Source of the DNA: Jannaschia faecimaris
GTDB lineage: Bacteria; Pseudomonadota; Alphaproteobacteria; Rhodobacterales; Rhodobacteraceae
Reading direction: 5' to 3'
DNA: 64,000 nucleotides
Assembly (NCBI RefSeq): GCF_900107415.1
Contig: NZ_FNPX01000016.1
Span: 1-64,000, forward strand
The position numbers and the translations under genes were made by a program. Under the pieces are notes generated by a model. The model saw nothing but the letters and a program-made list of their open reading frames with translations. It was not told the DNA's origin and searched no databases. This document shows, piece by piece, positions 50,457 through 61,486 of this stretch. Position 1 is the first letter of the stretch; the number at the start of each line of letters is the position of its first letter.

Positions 50457-52358
50457 TCAGGCGGGTGTCAGTTTCCATTTCGCGCCCGCGGCCTGCGCTG
50501 CCGTCGCGGCGATGTCTGTTGGCGTCAGGCCCGCGTCTGCATACATCGCATCGGGAGCGGCCTGATCTATGAAGCGATCGGGCAGCGTCATCGTACGGAT
50601 TGCGAGATTACCATCCAAGAGCCCTTCGCCCGCGAGGAAGTGCAAGACCATCGCACCGAAGCCGCCGACCGAACCCTGTTCCACCGTGACCAAAGCACGG
50701 TGATCGCGGGCAAGCATACGGATCAGGGCGTGGTCCAGCGGTTTGGCGAAGCGCGCATCGGCAAGGGTGACCGACAGGCCCTGGGCCTCCAGCAGCGCGA
50801 CGGCTTTGCGGCATTCGCCAAGGTGTGCTCCGAAGCTGAGAAGAGCGACATCGCTGCCCGACTGCACCACGCGGCCCTTGCCGATTTCCAGGGGCGTGCC
50901 GACTTCCGGCATTTCCACCCCTTCCCCCTCGCCGCGCGGATAGCGGAAGGCGATGGGGCCGTTGTCATGTGCGGCGGCTGTGGCGACCATGTGAACCAGC
51001 TCCGCTTCGTCGGAGGCGGCCATGACTGTCATATTGGGAAGTGCGGCGAGATACCCCACGTCGAAGGCCCCGGCATGTGTCGCGCCGTCGGCCCCGACCA
51101 GGCCGGCCCGGTCAATGGCGAAGCGGACGGGCAGGTTTTGCAGCGCGACGTCATGCACGATCTGGTCGTAACCGCGTTGCAGAAAGCTGGAATAGATTGC
51201 GCAGAACGGTTTCAGGCCCGTTGCGGCCAGACCGGCGGCAAAGGTCACGCCGTGTTGCTCCGCTATGCCGACATCAAACATACGCGCGGGGTGGGCCTTG
51301 CCGAAGATGTCCATGCCGGTGCCCGAGGGCATTGCCGCCGTGATGCCGATGATCTTGGGATCCGTCTCGGCCAGCTTGGCCAGCGCGGTGCCGAAGACCG
51401 AGGTATAGCTGGGTGCATTGGGGCGCGACTTGGCCTGCACGCCGCTGCGGACGTCGAACTTTGCAACGCCGTGACCGCAGTCAGCGGCTCCTTCGGCGGG
51501 GGCGTAGCCCTTGCCCTTCACCGTGCAGGCGTGAATCAGGACCGGCCCTGTTGCGCGGGTGCGCGCCGTGCGCAACACGGCCAGAAGTTGGCTCATGTCG
51601 TGCCCGTCGATAGGGCCGATGTACTGAAAACCGAGTTCTTCGAAAAGCGTCCCTTGCCCGCCTGTCGCGCCTGTCACCAGTTGGCGTGCGCGGCGCGCCT
51701 GATCGCGCAAAGGACCCGGCAGCGCCTTCTCGATATCGTTGGCCATTTCCTGCAGTCCGCCGAGTGGCGAGGCATAGAGGCCGGAAAGGTATTTGGAGAG
51801 AGCGCCGACCGGCGGCGCGATGGACATCTCGTTGTCATTGAGGATGACGAACATCCGGCGCCCCTCGGCCCCGGCGGCGTTCAGCGCCTCGAATGCCATA
51901 CCTGCGCCGATCGCCCCGTCGCCGATAACGGCAACCGCATCGCCCGTCGCCTGCCCCATATCGCGGCCTACGGTAAAGCCGAGGGCCGCGGAGATCGAGG
52001 TGGAGGAATGTGCGGCTCCGAACGGATCGTATTCAGATTCGCTGCGCTTGGTAAACCCGGACAGGCCCCCTTCCTGGCGCAGCGTGTGCATCCGGTCGCG
52101 GCGCCCGGTCAGGATTTTGTGCGGATAGCACTGGTGCCCCACGTCCCAGATAATCTTGTCGCGGGGGGTATCAAAGACCGCGTGCAGCGCGACGGTGAGT
52201 TCCACGACGCCCAGCGAAGACCCCAGATGCCCACCCGTTTTCGAAACGCTGCCGATGACTTCGGAGCGAAGTTCATCCGCCAGGCGACCGAGTTCGGGAT
52301 CGGACAGGCTGGCAAGGTCGGAAGGGACGTTGACACGATCGAGGTGGGGGGTGTGCAT
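50457..52358 (-). CDS. dxs: 1-deoxy-D-xylulose-5-phosphate synthase
   Basis: A 633-residue ThDP enzyme making DXP for isoprenoids. [18 protein letters not shown] with the closing LNDNEMSI forms the ThDP site; [15 protein letters not shown] and the C-terminal transketolase domain ([12 protein letters not shown]) fit. ATG 52358 has GGAGGAACG upstream. A dxs copy directly after pufX is the Rhodobacter arrangement, adding precursor for carotenoids and the Bchl tail. It needs thiamine diphosphate, as does IolD. Confidence 0.96.
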   Translation of the reverse strand: MHTPHLDRVNVPSDLASLSDPELGRLADELRSEVIGSVSKTGGHLGSSLGVVELTVALHAVFDTPRDKIIWDVGHQCYPHKILTGRRDRMHTLRQEGGLSGFTKRSESEYDPFGAAHSSTSISAALGFTVGRDMGQATGDAVAVIGDGAIGAGMAFEALNAAGAEGRRMFVILNDNEMSIAPPVGALSKYLSGLYASPLGGLQEMANDIEKALPGPLRDQARRARQLVTGATGGQGTLFEELGFQYIGPIDGHDMSQLLAVLRTARTRATGPVLIHACTVKGKGYAPAEGAADCGHGVAKFDVRSGVQAKSRPNAPSYTSVFGTALAKLAETDPKIIGITAAMPSGTGMDIFGKAHPARMFDVGIAEQHGVTFAAGLAATGLKPFCAIYSSFLQRGYDQIVHDVALQNLPVRFAIDRAGLVGADGATHAGAFDVGYLAALPNMTVMAASDEAELVHMVATAAAHDNGPIAFRYPRGEGEGVEMPEVGTPLEIGKGRVVQSGSDVALLSFGAHLGECRKAVALLEAQGLSVTLADARFAKPLDHALIRMLARDHRALVTVEQGSVGGFGAMVLHFLAGEGLLDGNLAIRTMTLPDRFIDQAAPDAMYADAGLTPTDIAATAAQAAGAKWKLTPA

Positions 52359-52396
52359 GGTCGTTCCTCCGGCATGGGGTCTTGGGCAGATTTGAA

Positions 52397-52431
52397 ACGG
52401 GGGGCGATGACCCGATGCCATCGCCCCCCGT
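52397..52431 (-). terminator. strong hairpin after pufX (end of puf operon)
   Basis: ACGGGGGGCGATG (52397-52409) pairs perfectly over 13 bp with CATCGCCCCCCGT (52419-52431) around a 9-base loop. On the minus strand it is followed only by a short TTT, so it may act as a partial terminator or 3' stabiliser, letting some transcription reach dxs. Confidence 0.75.
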
Positions 52432-52440
52432 CATGTGTTG

Positions 52441-52677
52441 TCAGGCGTGGCTGTGCCTGGTTTCGATCTCAAGCACCGAAAGCGGCGTGGGGTCGGGTGC
52501 TTCCTGGCTTTCGGGGGGCAAGAGACCGCCAACCCAAGCGAAGAAGGCAACGAAGAGCACGACGCTGAGGGAGAAAGCCGCAGCGTACCCGGCCCCCTTG
52601 AGCATCAGGATCGTGATGTCCCCCCGAAGACGCGCGCGTGGATCACCCGAGGTGCCGAGATAGTCGTGATTGGCCAT
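52441..52677 (-). CDS. pufX: PufX core-complex protein
   Basis: A 78-residue protein with one membrane helix (about 30-51, YAAAFSLSVVLFVAFFAWVG) introduced by MLKGAG, matching the MMKGAG of Rhodobacter PufX. A Pro-rich C-terminal segment follows. PufX opens the LH1 ring for quinone exchange and in some species dimerises the core. It lies where many other purple bacteria have pufC, with 18 bp to pufM. Confidence 0.88.
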   Translation of the reverse strand: MANHDYLGTSGDPRARLRGDITILMLKGAGYAAAFSLSVVLFVAFFAWVGGLLPPESQEAPDPTPLSVLEIETRHSHA

Positions 52678-52695
52678 TATGGCGTCCTCCTTGTG

Positions 52696-53622
52696 TCAGT
52701 CGAGCGGGGCGTAGCCGTGGTCCTGCGCCCAGATAAACCAGTTGTCGACAACCGTGCCGGTCAACAGGATTCCGATGCCGCCCGTGAGCGTCGTCAGAAC
52801 CGCAAACCACCAGGCCCAGCGGTGAATGCCTTCCATCGTGGCGTTGAATCCCATGGTCCAGCGCCAGAACAGCGCCGCGCGTTCCGTGGCCGTGCCGCGG
52901 TCAACGATCTGTTCGATCTCCCGCTCTCCGCCATAGCGGCTGACGGCAAGGATCGTGGCACCATGCATGGCGAACAGTAGGGCCGAGCCATAGAGGAACA
53001 CGATCGAGAGTGCGTGGAACGGATTGTAGAACAGGTTGCCGTAGGTCAGCGAGAACAGGTTTGTCCAATCCAGATGCGAGAAGACGCCGTAGGGAACCGC
53101 CTCCTCCCAGGATCCCATCAGGATCGGCCGGAACAGACCAAGGACAAGGAACAACCAGATCGCGGAGGCGAAGGCCCAGCTGACATGCTTGCCCAAGCCC
53201 AGCTCTTCTGCACGCAGGTAGGTGCGGATCCACCAGCTGATGACCGATACGAGCAGGAAAAACCCAGCGATCAGGAACCAGCCGCCTTCATTGAGCGGGG
53301 CCATGCCCAGCCCGTAGTCGGCTGACGGTGGCTCCAACGACAGCCAGAAGAGATCCCGGAAGAACAGGGCCGGATTGTAGCCGACCTGCGCCCAGAAGTT
53401 CATGCCGATGATGAAGAACCATGCGCTGCCTGCGGCGAGCGACAGCAAACCGAACGGGCCCAAGTAGATCGGCCCGAGCTGTGCGTTGCCGATCAGGCCG
53501 GCCAGCTTGGAGAAGCTTGTTCCCGTGGTGCGTTCGCGTTCCGCGTCCACGCCTTCGACCATGCCCATCTCGGGCGGACCCTGGACCTGAACCTGCGTGA
53601 ATATGTTTTGATATTCGAGCAT
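52696..53622 (-). CDS. pufM: photosynthetic reaction centre M subunit
   Basis: A 308-residue, five-helix subunit. The start [14 protein letters not shown], the helix-C region [39 protein letters not shown] (with the Bchl-ligand His) and [20 protein letters not shown] (non-heme iron ligand) are conserved. ATG 53622 shares a base with the pufL stop. The C-terminus is of normal length for species without the pufC extension. Confidence 0.98.
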   Translation of the reverse strand: MLEYQNIFTQVQVQGPPEMGMVEGVDAERERTTGTSFSKLAGLIGNAQLGPIYLGPFGLLSLAAGSAWFFIIGMNFWAQVGYNPALFFRDLFWLSLEPPSADYGLGMAPLNEGGWFLIAGFFLLVSVISWWIRTYLRAEELGLGKHVSWAFASAIWLFLVLGLFRPILMGSWEEAVPYGVFSHLDWTNLFSLTYGNLFYNPFHALSIVFLYGSALLFAMHGATILAVSRYGGEREIEQIVDRGTATERAALFWRWTMGFNATMEGIHRWAWWFAVLTTLTGGIGILLTGTVVDNWFIWAQDHGYAPLD

Positions 53623-54467
53623 CAGAAGACTCCTCCCTCGATATCGGCCCACCAGGGCAGTTGCGCGTACCAATCCCACCAGGCGGCCCAGGGCTCGAAC
53701 CAGACGGTACCAGAGATGACGATGCAGACCGCGCTCCAGAAGCCGGCATTCAGTGCCAGCAGGAGACCCAAACGGTGAATGCCTAGCGGCCCGATCGAGT
53801 AGCCGATGAGATCACGGAAATAGGTGTCCTCGTGCTCGGGCGATTTGATTTCCTGGCCCTTGGGCGGGTTCACCGCCGACAGGACGAGAGAGCCGTGGAG
53901 CGCCAGTGCGAAGCACGTCGTGAAGAAGAACGTGATCGCGACCATGTGGGCCGGGTTGTAGTGGAAGTTACCGTAGGCGTAGCCGACGTTGTTCACCCAA
54001 TCGAGATGGCTGAAGATGCCATAGGGGAAGCCGTGTCCCCAGGCCCCCATCAATGCGGGGCGGATGATGACCAGCGTCACGTAGGCAAGGATCGCCACCG
54101 AAAAGGCGAAAGGCACGTGATAGCCGATGCCCAGTTTGCGGCAGATCTCGACCTCGCGCAGGGCCCAGCTGACGAATGCACCCGTCGCGCAGATCGTGAT
54201 GATCTGCCATAGCCCGCCTTCGGCCAGGGGTGCGGCTCCAAGGCCGACCTCGAGCGCGGGCGGATCAATCGAGATCAGCCATGGGTTCCACGTGTCGCCA
54301 AGCGAGGCACCGTAGAAGATGAGGATTGTGCCGAGTGCGGCGAAGAAGAACGTCGTGACCCCGAAGAAGCCGACGTAGAACGGCCCCACCCAGAAATCGA
54401 ACAGGTCGCCGCCGATAAGCGTGCCGCCCCGGACGCGGTATTTTCGTTCGAAGGTGAGCTGTGCCAT
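53622..54467 (-). CDS. pufL: photosynthetic reaction centre L subunit
   Basis: A 281-residue, five-helix subunit. [20 protein letters not shown] at the start, [20 protein letters not shown], and the QB/iron region [20 protein letters not shown] followed by [19 protein letters not shown] are conserved. ATG 54467 has GAGAGAAG upstream. It follows pufBA after a 119-bp spacer with a hairpin. Confidence 0.98.
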   Translation of the reverse strand: MAQLTFERKYRVRGGTLIGGDLFDFWVGPFYVGFFGVTTFFFAALGTILIFYGASLGDTWNPWLISIDPPALEVGLGAAPLAEGGLWQIITICATGAFVSWALREVEICRKLGIGYHVPFAFSVAILAYVTLVIIRPALMGAWGHGFPYGIFSHLDWVNNVGYAYGNFHYNPAHMVAITFFFTTCFALALHGSLVLSAVNPPKGQEIKSPEHEDTYFRDLIGYSIGPLGIHRLGLLLALNAGFWSAVCIVISGTVWFEPWAAWWDWYAQLPWWADIEGGVF

Positions 54468-54533
54468 CTTCTCTCTCCAGTTGGTGCGCGCGCGGGGACG
54501 CAAGCCCAAAGCGCACGGTGAAATTCCTGGTTT

Positions 54534-54568
54534 GTCGTGGGCGGGCGGTTGGGCCAGCCGCCCACGAC
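54534..54568 (-). other. intercistronic hairpin between pufA and pufL
   Basis: GTCGTGGGCGG (54534-54544) pairs with CCGCCCACGAC (54558-54568), 11 bp with a 13-base loop. In Rhodobacter a hairpin at this place protects the pufBA mRNA from 3' decay, giving more LH1 than reaction centre. The same role is expected here. Confidence 0.75.
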
Positions 54569-54586
54569 TATTTCAATGCCGGTCGA

Positions 54587-54751
54587 TCACTCGACGGCTT
54601 CCGCGGCGAATGCGCGCTCGAACCAGTTGGTTTCCGGGTTGCTGAGCAGGACGAGGTGAATCATCGCTGCAAGCAAGAACAGGAAGACGCCCTGAGCCAC
54701 GAAAACGCGGCGCGGGTCGAAGACCAGCCAGATCTTGTAGAACTGTGCCAT
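54587..54751 (-). CDS. pufA: light-harvesting 1 alpha subunit
   Basis: A 54-residue antenna polypeptide beginning [20 protein letters not shown], with a single helix and the Bchl-ligand His at position 32 ([10 protein letters not shown]). The C-terminal ETNWFERAF holds the Trp used in pigment hydrogen bonding. It lies 18 bp downstream of pufB. Confidence 0.95.
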   Translation of the reverse strand: MAQFYKIWLVFDPRRVFVAQGVFLFLLAAMIHLVLLSNPETNWFERAFAAEAVE

Positions 54752-54769
54752 TGTGGTGTCCTCCTCCGG

Positions 54770-54925
54770 TTACCAGCTGAACCAGGGCAGCTTGAAATAG
54801 GTCAAAATGTGCGCAACTACCGCCACCGCAGTGAACAGGTAGAATCCGCTCAGATAGACCGAGTGCAATTCCTGCGCCTGCTCGTCTGTCAAACCTGTGA
54901 AAGACAGGTCGGATTTATCAGCCAT
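54770..54925 (-). CDS. pufB: light-harvesting 1 beta subunit
   Basis: A 51-residue antenna polypeptide. The N-terminal half has [20 protein letters not shown], with conserved His21. The membrane helix carries the Bchl-ligand His39 ([10 protein letters not shown]), and the protein ends with KLPWFSW. ATG 54925 has AGGAGAAAAC upstream. Confidence 0.95.
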   Translation of the reverse strand: MADKSDLSFTGLTDEQAQELHSVYLSGFYLFTAVAVVAHILTYFKLPWFSW

Positions 54926-54979
54926 TGTTTTCTCCTGAAAAAGATGAACTGACGCCGCGAAACCCCCGCGACCGGGTAT

Positions 54980-55000
54980 GACGGGGGCTCATCCCCCGTC
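54980..55000 (-). other. hairpin between pufQ and pufB
   Basis: GACGGGGG (54980-54987) pairs perfectly with CCCCCGTC (54993-55000) around a 5-base loop. It lies 54 bp before pufB. It may mark an mRNA processing or protection point, or act as an attenuator; there is no T-run for termination. Confidence 0.6.
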
Positions 55001-55036
55001 TGATTCCACCACCCCGGAGGGATTGGCGAACATGGG

Positions 55037-55285
55037 TCACGCGCTGAAGATCCGCGGCGTGATGATCTGTGCCTGCGCCCAGGCGGTGCGCAGCGGCCCG
55101 CGCTCGGGCAACTCCATCCGGCGCAGGGTCGACAGCGTCCAGGTCAGACAGGTCAACGGCAGGGTCGCCAGGAAGATCAGGGCGAAATACGCGTAGTATT
55201 CCCGCTGATGCGCCCGCACGCGGCGGGATTTGTGCCCGGTCACCTGCGGTGTGAAATCAATATGGTCCGTCGTGAAGTCGGTCAT
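55037..55285 (-). CDS. pufQ: PufQ, bacteriochlorophyll-related membrane protein
   Basis: An 82-residue protein with one membrane helix (about 30-48, [20 protein letters not shown]) after a charged N-terminus ([13 protein letters not shown]). Its place between bchZ and pufB is that of pufQ; PufQ promotes Bchl synthesis or carries intermediates. ATG 55285 overlaps the bchZ stop (ATGA). Confidence 0.92.
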   Translation of the reverse strand: MTDFTTDHIDFTPQVTGHKSRRVRAHQREYYAYFALIFLATLPLTCLTWTLSTLRRMELPERGPLRTAWAQAQIITPRIFSA

Positions 55286-56745
55286 GTCCTGTCTCCTCCG
55301 GTCTTGGGTTGCAGCCGGTCGAGCGTCGCAAGAACGACCCGTTCGGCCCCCTCTTCGAGCGCGGCTTTTTCAGCCGCGTCGCGCAGGGATTTGGCCGCCG
55401 AAATCCGGGTCAGGACCGGATGAGAGGCGACAATTTCGTCAAGGCGGGCCTGCGCGTCGGCATCCCAAGGGAAGTCGCGGCGCAGGGGCGTGGGTGTGGC
55501 GGGAGTCGCGTCCATCTCCGCGCCGAGCGGCAGGATGTGGAACAGCGCATCGAAGAGGCCGTTGCAGACTTCTTGAATGAGGTAGGTGGCCCCGCCGTAG
55601 CCCATGAAGGGCGTACCGGTGTGACGGCGGATCGCGGCCCCCGGAAAGCTGGCGGGGATGAACGCCGGGGACGGGCCGAATCCGCCCTTTGTCTCGGCGA
55701 GATACATCTTCTCGTTGATCGACCCCATCAGGATCATTGGCCGTTTGTCGTGCACCATGGCACGGACGCGATCATTATCTGTTTTCTTGCCGCGGGTGCG
55801 CGCCACGGCGAAAGCACAAGGCAGGCCCATCTCGTTTTCAAGGAAATTGCGGATACCGCGGGCATAGGTTTCGGTTGCGACGATGCCAAAACTGGACGTT
55901 GAAAAGAAATCCTGTGTGACCGAACGCCAGAGATCCCAGACGGGTTTGAGCGTTGAATGCTTCTCCGCCTCGATGAAAGGTTCGGGGTCGAGGCCCGTCA
56001 ACTCGCCCAGCTTGCGCAGGAACTTTGTTGTGGAATCGATACCGATGGGGGCCTGCAGATACGGCTTGGACAGCACTTCGCACAGGCCCCTGCCAAACTC
56101 CCGGTACATCGTGACGTTGACGTCGGCATTCACCAGGTTGCGCATTTCGGCGACGTGCGCGCCCAGCGGCATGACCATGTTGATCTCGGCTCCGATACCT
56201 TCGACCAAGCGCCGGATCTCGGCCAGGTCGGAAGGCATGTTGAAGGTGCCGTACATCGGCCCGAGGATGTTGACGCGGGGCGCGGCATCTTCGGCGCGCT
56301 TCTTCTCGGGCGGCATCCGGCCTTTGGTCATGCCGAATTCCGTGAAGATCCAGGTCATCGCGCGGTCGGCGCTTTCCCATTGGTCTTCGTCGATGGTGCG
56401 CGGCAGGAAGCGCTGGATATTCGTCCCCTGGGGGGTCACGCCGCCGCCGATCATCTCGGCGATCGAACCGGTGACGACGACCGCAGGCAGTGCCGGGTCG
56501 AGGGTCTGCCAGGCGCGCTTCATCGCCTCCTCGGTACCCGATCCCATCTCGTCTTCCGACAACCCGGTAACGACGATCGGCAGCTCGTGCGGCGGCAGGC
56601 CGTCAGTGTAATGCAGCACCGAGGTCACCGGCAGGTTCTCGCACCCGACCGGGCCGTCGATCACCACCTGCAAGCCCTTGACGGCGCAGAAGGCATAAAC
56701 GGCACCCCAGTATCCGCCAGCACGATCATGGTCTTGCACCAACAT
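55282..56745 (-). CDS. bchZ: chlorophyllide a reductase subunit Z
   Basis: A 487-residue NifK-like subunit of chlorophyllide reductase (ring B). [20 protein letters not shown] carries a cluster Cys; [19 protein letters not shown] and [20 protein letters not shown] are typical. ATG 56745 shares one base with the bchY stop (TGATG). Confidence 0.96.
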   Translation of the reverse strand: MLVQDHDRAGGYWGAVYAFCAVKGLQVVIDGPVGCENLPVTSVLHYTDGLPPHELPIVVTGLSEDEMGSGTEEAMKRAWQTLDPALPAVVVTGSIAEMIGGGVTPQGTNIQRFLPRTIDEDQWESADRAMTWIFTEFGMTKGRMPPEKKRAEDAAPRVNILGPMYGTFNMPSDLAEIRRLVEGIGAEINMVMPLGAHVAEMRNLVNADVNVTMYREFGRGLCEVLSKPYLQAPIGIDSTTKFLRKLGELTGLDPEPFIEAEKHSTLKPVWDLWRSVTQDFFSTSSFGIVATETYARGIRNFLENEMGLPCAFAVARTRGKKTDNDRVRAMVHDKRPMILMGSINEKMYLAETKGGFGPSPAFIPASFPGAAIRRHTGTPFMGYGGATYLIQEVCNGLFDALFHILPLGAEMDATPATPTPLRRDFPWDADAQARLDEIVASHPVLTRISAAKSLRDAAEKAALEEGAERVVLATLDRLQPKTGGDRT

Positions 56746-58328
56746 CAGATCATCTCCGATGCTTTTGCAGCGCGGGCGCGCTTTTCGATTTTCTTGAGGT
56801 TTTGGGCCCGGAACTGTGGGTGCAAGTTCGGTGCGCCGTTCCAGACACCGGCGGTGTCGCCCTTGCCCACACCCTCGAAAAAGGCGCGCATCGTATCCAT
56901 CCGACCCTTGTTGGCCATGGCCGTTCCGACGACTTCGGTCAGCGATCCGGCACCGGCGATTCCCATCAGGGGCCGCGCCGAAATCAGGTTCGTATAGTAG
57001 AGCGACGGAATGCCCATCTCCTTGCCCTTCTGCACCACGGGAGTGGTGCCGATAGCAAGGTCGGGGCGTATCGCTTCCATCGCCGACAGATCGTCTTCCA
57101 GCGAGGCGCGGAACTTGACGCGTGTGCCGCGTGCCTCCAGCCAAGCCGCGTCGTCCGCGGACCAGCGGGACTTGGCGCAGGCCGTGCCGACATAGGGAAT
57201 CTCTGCGCCGCTTTCGATCAGCAGTCGCGCAACCAGCAACTCCGACCCCTCATAGCCCGAGAGCGTGATCGTGCCATTGATCGGGTTCGCGGCCAGACCA
57301 CCCTTGATGGCGGGCAGCACGGCATTCTGTGCCTCGGCGATCCTGTCAGCCGGCAGGCCGAACGCGGCACCAATGTTGGCCAGCCAACTTGCCGTGCCCT
57401 CGTACCCGACGGGCGCGGAGCCGACGATCGGTCGACCGGCAGCTTCAAACTCACGAACGGAGGCAGTGTAGAAGGGGTGGATCGCGGCGACGACACTGCA
57501 ATCCAGCGCGCCATAGAGCTCGCGCCATTCGCGGCAGGGCACAACAGGACCGGCGGCCAGACCCAGCGGGGCCAGCATCGCGCCGATCATCATCGGGTCG
57601 GCAGGGAACATCTCGCCCAACAGGGCGACGGTCGGCCGGTCCGATTTGCCTGCGTCGGGCCGCGCCACCGGGCCGGCCTCGATCTCTTTGCGGGCGTAAT
57701 TCAGCATCGCACCGGCCAGCACATCCTTGGCCTCGGCGTGGGTGGGAACGCCAAATCCCGGCACGTCGATACCGATGATGCGGACGCCGTCGATTTCCTC
57801 GGGCAGCAGGCGCAACGGCACACCGGAGGCCGTGGGCACGCAGAGGTTGGTGACCACGATCGCATCCAGACGGTCACCGTCGGCCAGATCGTGCACCGCT
57901 TCGCGGATATCCTCGAACAGTTTGCCGGTAACGAGTGTTTCGGAATTGAACGGGACGTATCCGACCGAGCGGCGCGCACCGTAGAAGTGTGAGACGAACG
58001 ACAACCCGTAAACGCAGCAGGCGGATCCGGACAGGATCGTCGCGACCCGCTTCATCCGCAGACCAACGCGCAGCGATCCGAAGGCAGGGCACATGCTTTG
58101 CGGCTGATCGTGGGGGCCGGTGGGATAGTCGGCGGCGTACTTTTCCAGCAGCTCGGACTGGCCAGCGGCGCGCGCGGCCTCCTTCAGGGTGGAGGCCGAA
58201 GTGCAGGCCCCCTGAGGGGCCGCCATATCCGGTACCGGGGCCGCATCGGTGAGGGGCGCATTGGCTTCGGTGATCTCCACCGTGCCGGCGTCGTCGTAGG
58301 AGACGTTATATCCCTCGCGCTCAGACAT
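56745..58328 (-). CDS. bchY: chlorophyllide a reductase subunit Y
   Basis: A 527-residue NifD-like subunit. The Cys-rich [20 protein letters not shown] and [20 protein letters not shown] give cluster ligands; [20 protein letters not shown] follows. The extra N-terminal 60 residues (acidic, Ala/Pro-rich) are usual for BchY. ATG 58328 overlaps bchX by 8 bp. Confidence 0.96.
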   Translation of the reverse strand: MSEREGYNVSYDDAGTVEITEANAPLTDAAPVPDMAAPQGACTSASTLKEAARAAGQSELLEKYAADYPTGPHDQPQSMCPAFGSLRVGLRMKRVATILSGSACCVYGLSFVSHFYGARRSVGYVPFNSETLVTGKLFEDIREAVHDLADGDRLDAIVVTNLCVPTASGVPLRLLPEEIDGVRIIGIDVPGFGVPTHAEAKDVLAGAMLNYARKEIEAGPVARPDAGKSDRPTVALLGEMFPADPMMIGAMLAPLGLAAGPVVPCREWRELYGALDCSVVAAIHPFYTASVREFEAAGRPIVGSAPVGYEGTASWLANIGAAFGLPADRIAEAQNAVLPAIKGGLAANPINGTITLSGYEGSELLVARLLIESGAEIPYVGTACAKSRWSADDAAWLEARGTRVKFRASLEDDLSAMEAIRPDLAIGTTPVVQKGKEMGIPSLYYTNLISARPLMGIAGAGSLTEVVGTAMANKGRMDTMRAFFEGVGKGDTAGVWNGAPNLHPQFRAQNLKKIEKRARAAKASEMI

Positions 58329-59328
58329 CGTCGTACACGACCTCAAGGCTTTCCTTCGGCTTGGACTTGGTGCCGCGCATGTCGGCATCCGTGGCAGGCA
58401 CCAGAACGACATCGCCGCCGGTATCCTTGCTATCGAACAGCGCGAGCAGCCCGTCCTGATCAAGTGCAGCCGGCCGTACCGGGGGGGCCACGGCCACTTC
58501 GTCACCGAGGGCCGCAAACAAGCTGCCCCACTGGCTCTCGGAGGTGCCGACGATCTGATAATTGGCAGATTTCTTGCGCAGGTCATCGTCCTGCGGAATG
58601 GCGGCCAGGACAGGGATCCCGACGGTCTTGGCAAAGGCCGCAGCCTCGCCGGTGCCATCGTCCTTGTTAATGACGAGGCCCGCAACACCCACGTTGCCAC
58701 CCAGCTTGCGGAAGTATTCAACAGCTGAACAGACGTTGTTGGCCACATAGAGCGACTGAAGGTCGTTCGACGCAACCAGGATCACCTTCTGCGCCATGTC
58801 GCGGGCAATCGGCAGACCGAAGCCACCGCAGACAACGTCGCCCAGAAAGTCGAGCAGGACATAATCGAAATCCCAATCATGGAAGCCCAGCTTCTCCAGC
58901 AGCTCAAAGCCGTGGATGATGCCGCGTCCGCCGCAGCCGCGGCCAACCTCAGGCCCACCCAACTCCATGGCGAAAACACCGCCGCGCTTGAAACAGACGT
59001 CGCCGATGGCGACCTCTTCGCCAGCGAGCTTCTTTTTGGAGGATGTCTCGATGATCGTCGGGCACGCCTTGCCCCCGAACAGCAAAGACGTGGTGTCGGA
59101 TTTCGGATCGCACCCGATCAGGAGGACGCGCTTGCCCTGTTCGGCCATCATGTGGCTGAGGTTGGCCAGCGTGAACGACTTTCCGATACCGCCCTTGCCA
59201 TAGATCGCGATGATCTGAGTTTTTGACGTTGGTTCGCCCTGCGGCACTTCAAGCGTCACATCTTCGTTGGCTTCGTCGCGCAGACGCTGGTTGAAGTCGC
59301 GCAGGTCGGGGACGGTGTCGAGAGTCAT
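58321..59328 (-). CDS. bchX: chlorophyllide a reductase iron protein X
   Basis: A 335-residue NifH-like ATPase. The P-loop [20 protein letters not shown] has the BchX-typical Phe after GKS. Cluster Cys lie in [14 protein letters not shown] and [17 protein letters not shown] 59328 has GGAAGG upstream and overlaps the bchC stop region by 4 bp. Confidence 0.97.
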   Translation of the reverse strand: MTLDTVPDLRDFNQRLRDEANEDVTLEVPQGEPTSKTQIIAIYGKGGIGKSFTLANLSHMMAEQGKRVLLIGCDPKSDTTSLLFGGKACPTIIETSSKKKLAGEEVAIGDVCFKRGGVFAMELGGPEVGRGCGGRGIIHGFELLEKLGFHDWDFDYVLLDFLGDVVCGGFGLPIARDMAQKVILVASNDLQSLYVANNVCSAVEYFRKLGGNVGVAGLVINKDDGTGEAAAFAKTVGIPVLAAIPQDDDLRKKSANYQIVGTSESQWGSLFAALGDEVAVAPPVRPAALDQDGLLALFDSKDTGGDVVLVPATDADMRGTKSKPKESLEVVYDDV

Positions 59329-60266
59329 GCTGAGCCTTCCCAATCAAGGATCATTTTCAGGCAGGCGGGGTCGTCGAACGCCTGTTGGTAAGCTGCGGGC
59401 GCGTCGTTCGCCGCCCGGCGGTGTGTGATCAGCCCATCCATCGAAAGCGCACCGGACTCGATCAGCGCGCGCGTCGCCAACAGGTCTCCGCTGGTCCATT
59501 CGGCGGCGACGCGGAAGCGGGCTTCCTTCATGAAGGCGGGGGGGAACGCGAAACTGATAGGTGCGGGATAGAACCCCGCAAGCACGATCTCCCCACCCTT
59601 TGCCAGGCGACCGATAAGGTCGGGGATCAGACCCGCGTCGCCGGATGCGTCGTAGATCGAAGTGTAATTGCGGCGGTCATCAGCTTCAGGGTGCACGACC
59701 TTGTAGCCCGTGGCGCCGGCACAGCGACCGATGTTCTTTTCCCAAACGGTGGGCGGCTTGCCACCAGCGGCGACGGTAAGGCGGGCCAGCAGACGCCCCA
59801 GCACACCGTGGCCAACAATCAGATCCGGCAGTTCGGCCCGGGGTCCGGCCATGGCATGGCGCGCGGTCGCGGCCAGTGCCAGAAGGGCACCGCGTGCTCC
59901 GTGCGCACCGTCCAGGCGAACACAGCGCGACGCATCGCTGACCAATGTGCGGGCCGCGCCGCCGAACAGGCCGTGCGCCCCTTCGTAGCAGTTGGCACCG
60001 GGCACGAAGACCGTGTCGCCGACATTGAAGTTGGAAAGCGCACCTGCATCGACGACCTCGCCCGACGCTTCGTAGCCGGGGACCAGTGGATAGCCCATGC
60101 CGGGAAACGGCGGCATGTCACCGGACCAAAACAGTTTTTCAGTCCCGGTCGAGATACCCGAATGGCGAACCTGAATAACGACATCCGACGGGCCGGGGGT
60201 ACAGAGCGGGAGCTTGTCGAGCGACAATGCGCGCGGGCCGCTGAGGATGATGGCGTCTGTTTCCAA
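59325..60266 (-). CDS. bchC: 3-hydroxyethyl bacteriochlorophyllide a dehydrogenase
   Basis: A 313-residue zinc-less alcohol-dehydrogenase-like protein oxidising the 3-hydroxyethyl group to acetyl. [20 protein letters not shown] and [15 protein letters not shown] are diagnostic. The start is TTG 60266 with GGAGG 5 bp upstream; no ATG gives the right N-terminus ([13 protein letters not shown]). It heads bchCXYZ-puf. A PpsR site lies 66-83 bp upstream. Confidence 0.95.
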   Translation of the reverse strand: METDAIILSGPRALSLDKLPLCTPGPSDVVIQVRHSGISTGTEKLFWSGDMPPFPGMGYPLVPGYEASGEVVDAGALSNFNVGDTVFVPGANCYEGAHGLFGGAARTLVSDASRCVRLDGAHGARGALLALAATARHAMAGPRAELPDLIVGHGVLGRLLARLTVAAGGKPPTVWEKNIGRCAGATGYKVVHPEADDRRNYTSIYDASGDAGLIPDLIGRLAKGGEIVLAGFYPAPISFAFPPAFMKEARFRVAAEWTSGDLLATRALIESGALSMDGLITHRRAANDAPAAYQQAFDDPACLKMILDWEGSA

Positions 60267-60331
60267 TGAATCCTCCCCGGATCTTGACGGTGCCTGCCGG
60301 ATGAGAGACTCACCTCCGCAATATCGTCCTG

Positions 60332-60349
60332 TGTAACGTAGGCCTGACA
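60332..60349. promoter_or_regulatory. PpsR/CrtJ site, bchC promoter
   Basis: TGTaacgtaggcctgACA is an exact TGT-N12-ACA between bchC and crtF. A second, imperfect half-matching copy (TGT-N12-ATG) lies at 60359-60376. Paired PpsR sites before bchC are known in Rhodobacter. Confidence 0.82.
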
Positions 60350-60379
60350 CTTCTGACCTGTCAATGTAAGTTTATGCTG

Positions 60380-61486
60380 TCACGATGAAACAGACGCCTG
60401 AAGGACCGATGTCACGAACGGCCGTAGCGGCCGGACGGGCCGCGCCACATCGAAACCGGCGGTGCCGCACAGGGTCGCAATCTCAGCAAAGCTCCGGGTT
60501 CGACCCGTTCGCATCGCCATAGTGTACAGGGAAAAGTAAGCGTCTGCGGCCCTTTCCGGAACATCCCCACCGGACATCGGCTCGGAGATGATCAGCCGCC
60601 CGCCGGGTGGCAATGCCGTACGGCATTTCGACAAAAGATCAGCAATTGTTTCATCGTCATGGTCATACAGAACCCGCACCAGCGAGATCGCGTCGCACCC
60701 GTCCGGCAGGGAATCATCGCGGAAAGATCCCGGCACAATGTCCACACGGGCTGACAGTCCAGCGGACGCAAAACGCGCTGTCGCCTGGGGCACAACCTGG
60801 GGCAAATCGAACAAGACCAGCGCCATATCCGGGTTCGCCGACGCGGCCGCAGTCAGGAAGGCCCCTGCCCCGCCGCCCACGTCGCACAATCGTTTCACGC
60901 CGCGCAAAGACACCCGCCGCAGCGTGTCCTCTGCCACCATCGCCTGGCTCTCGGTCATCAGGCGGGAGTACCGTGCGGCCTCTGTGGGCCCCATCTCACC
61001 GCCAAAGACGTAGGGCCAGAAACCGGCCAGTTCCGTTTCGACGTCACCCCGAAAAAACGCGACCGGATCGGCAAGATCGCGGTAGAGTACGTCGTGATGC
61101 CGGATCATGTCGCGCAGGCCCGGCACCCCCACCATCGCAGCCCCCTTCCGGGTCAGCGAGAATCTTCCGTCGCGCTTGCGCTTGAGCAGGCCAAGCGACG
61201 CGGCACCCTGTAAAAGGACTTTCATCCGCGCCTCGGGCACCTCGCAGCGCAGGGCAAGCGCGGCAGGTTTTGCCGGTCGCTCCATCAAAATGTCGGGAAT
61301 GTCGAACTGGACCAGCGCCGAAAGGATCTGGCTGTGGCAAAACCCCGCGACAAGATCGAATAGCGCCTCTCCATCGCGACGGACCAACCCTTGTGTCAGG
61401 GGAAAGCGCGCAGCCCAACCCTGGAACCGGGGCGACGCGATCAGGCGATGCGTCCACCCGGGACGAAGGGGGGCGACGGCGGCCAT
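60380..61486 (-). CDS. crtF: hydroxyneurosporene-type carotenoid O-methyltransferase
   Basis: A 368-residue SAM methyltransferase making the methoxy group of spheroidene/spirilloxanthin carotenoids. An N-terminal dimerisation part ([20 protein letters not shown]) precedes motif [17 protein letters not shown] near residue 198, and [16 protein letters not shown] 61486 directly follows the crtE stop. Confidence 0.95.
   Translation of the reverse strand: MAAVAPLRPGWTHRLIASPRFQGWAARFPLTQGLVRRDGEALFDLVAGFCHSQILSALVQFDIPDILMERPAKPAALALRCEVPEARMKVLLQGAASLGLLKRKRDGRFSLTRKGAAMVGVPGLRDMIRHHDVLYRDLADPVAFFRGDVETELAGFWPYVFGGEMGPTEAARYSRLMTESQAMVAEDTLRRVSLRGVKRLCDVGGGAGAFLTAAASANPDMALVLFDLPQVVPQATARFASAGLSARVDIVPGSFRDDSLPDGCDAISLVRVLYDHDDETIADLLSKCRTALPPGGRLIISEPMSGGDVPERAADAYFSLYTMAMRTGRTRSFAEIATLCGTAGFDVARPVRPLRPFVTSVLQASVSS

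Noticed and set aside
50439-52568. Long open frame of 709 codons on the plus strand opposite dxs
   Set aside because: It is a shadow of dxs in GC-rich DNA; its translation is low-complexity Arg/Gly/His-rich with no family motif, while the minus strand gives a clean Dxs.
60359-60376. Second PpsR site before bchC
   Set aside because: TGT-N12-ATG fails the last half-site; kept only as a possible weak partner of the exact site at 60332.
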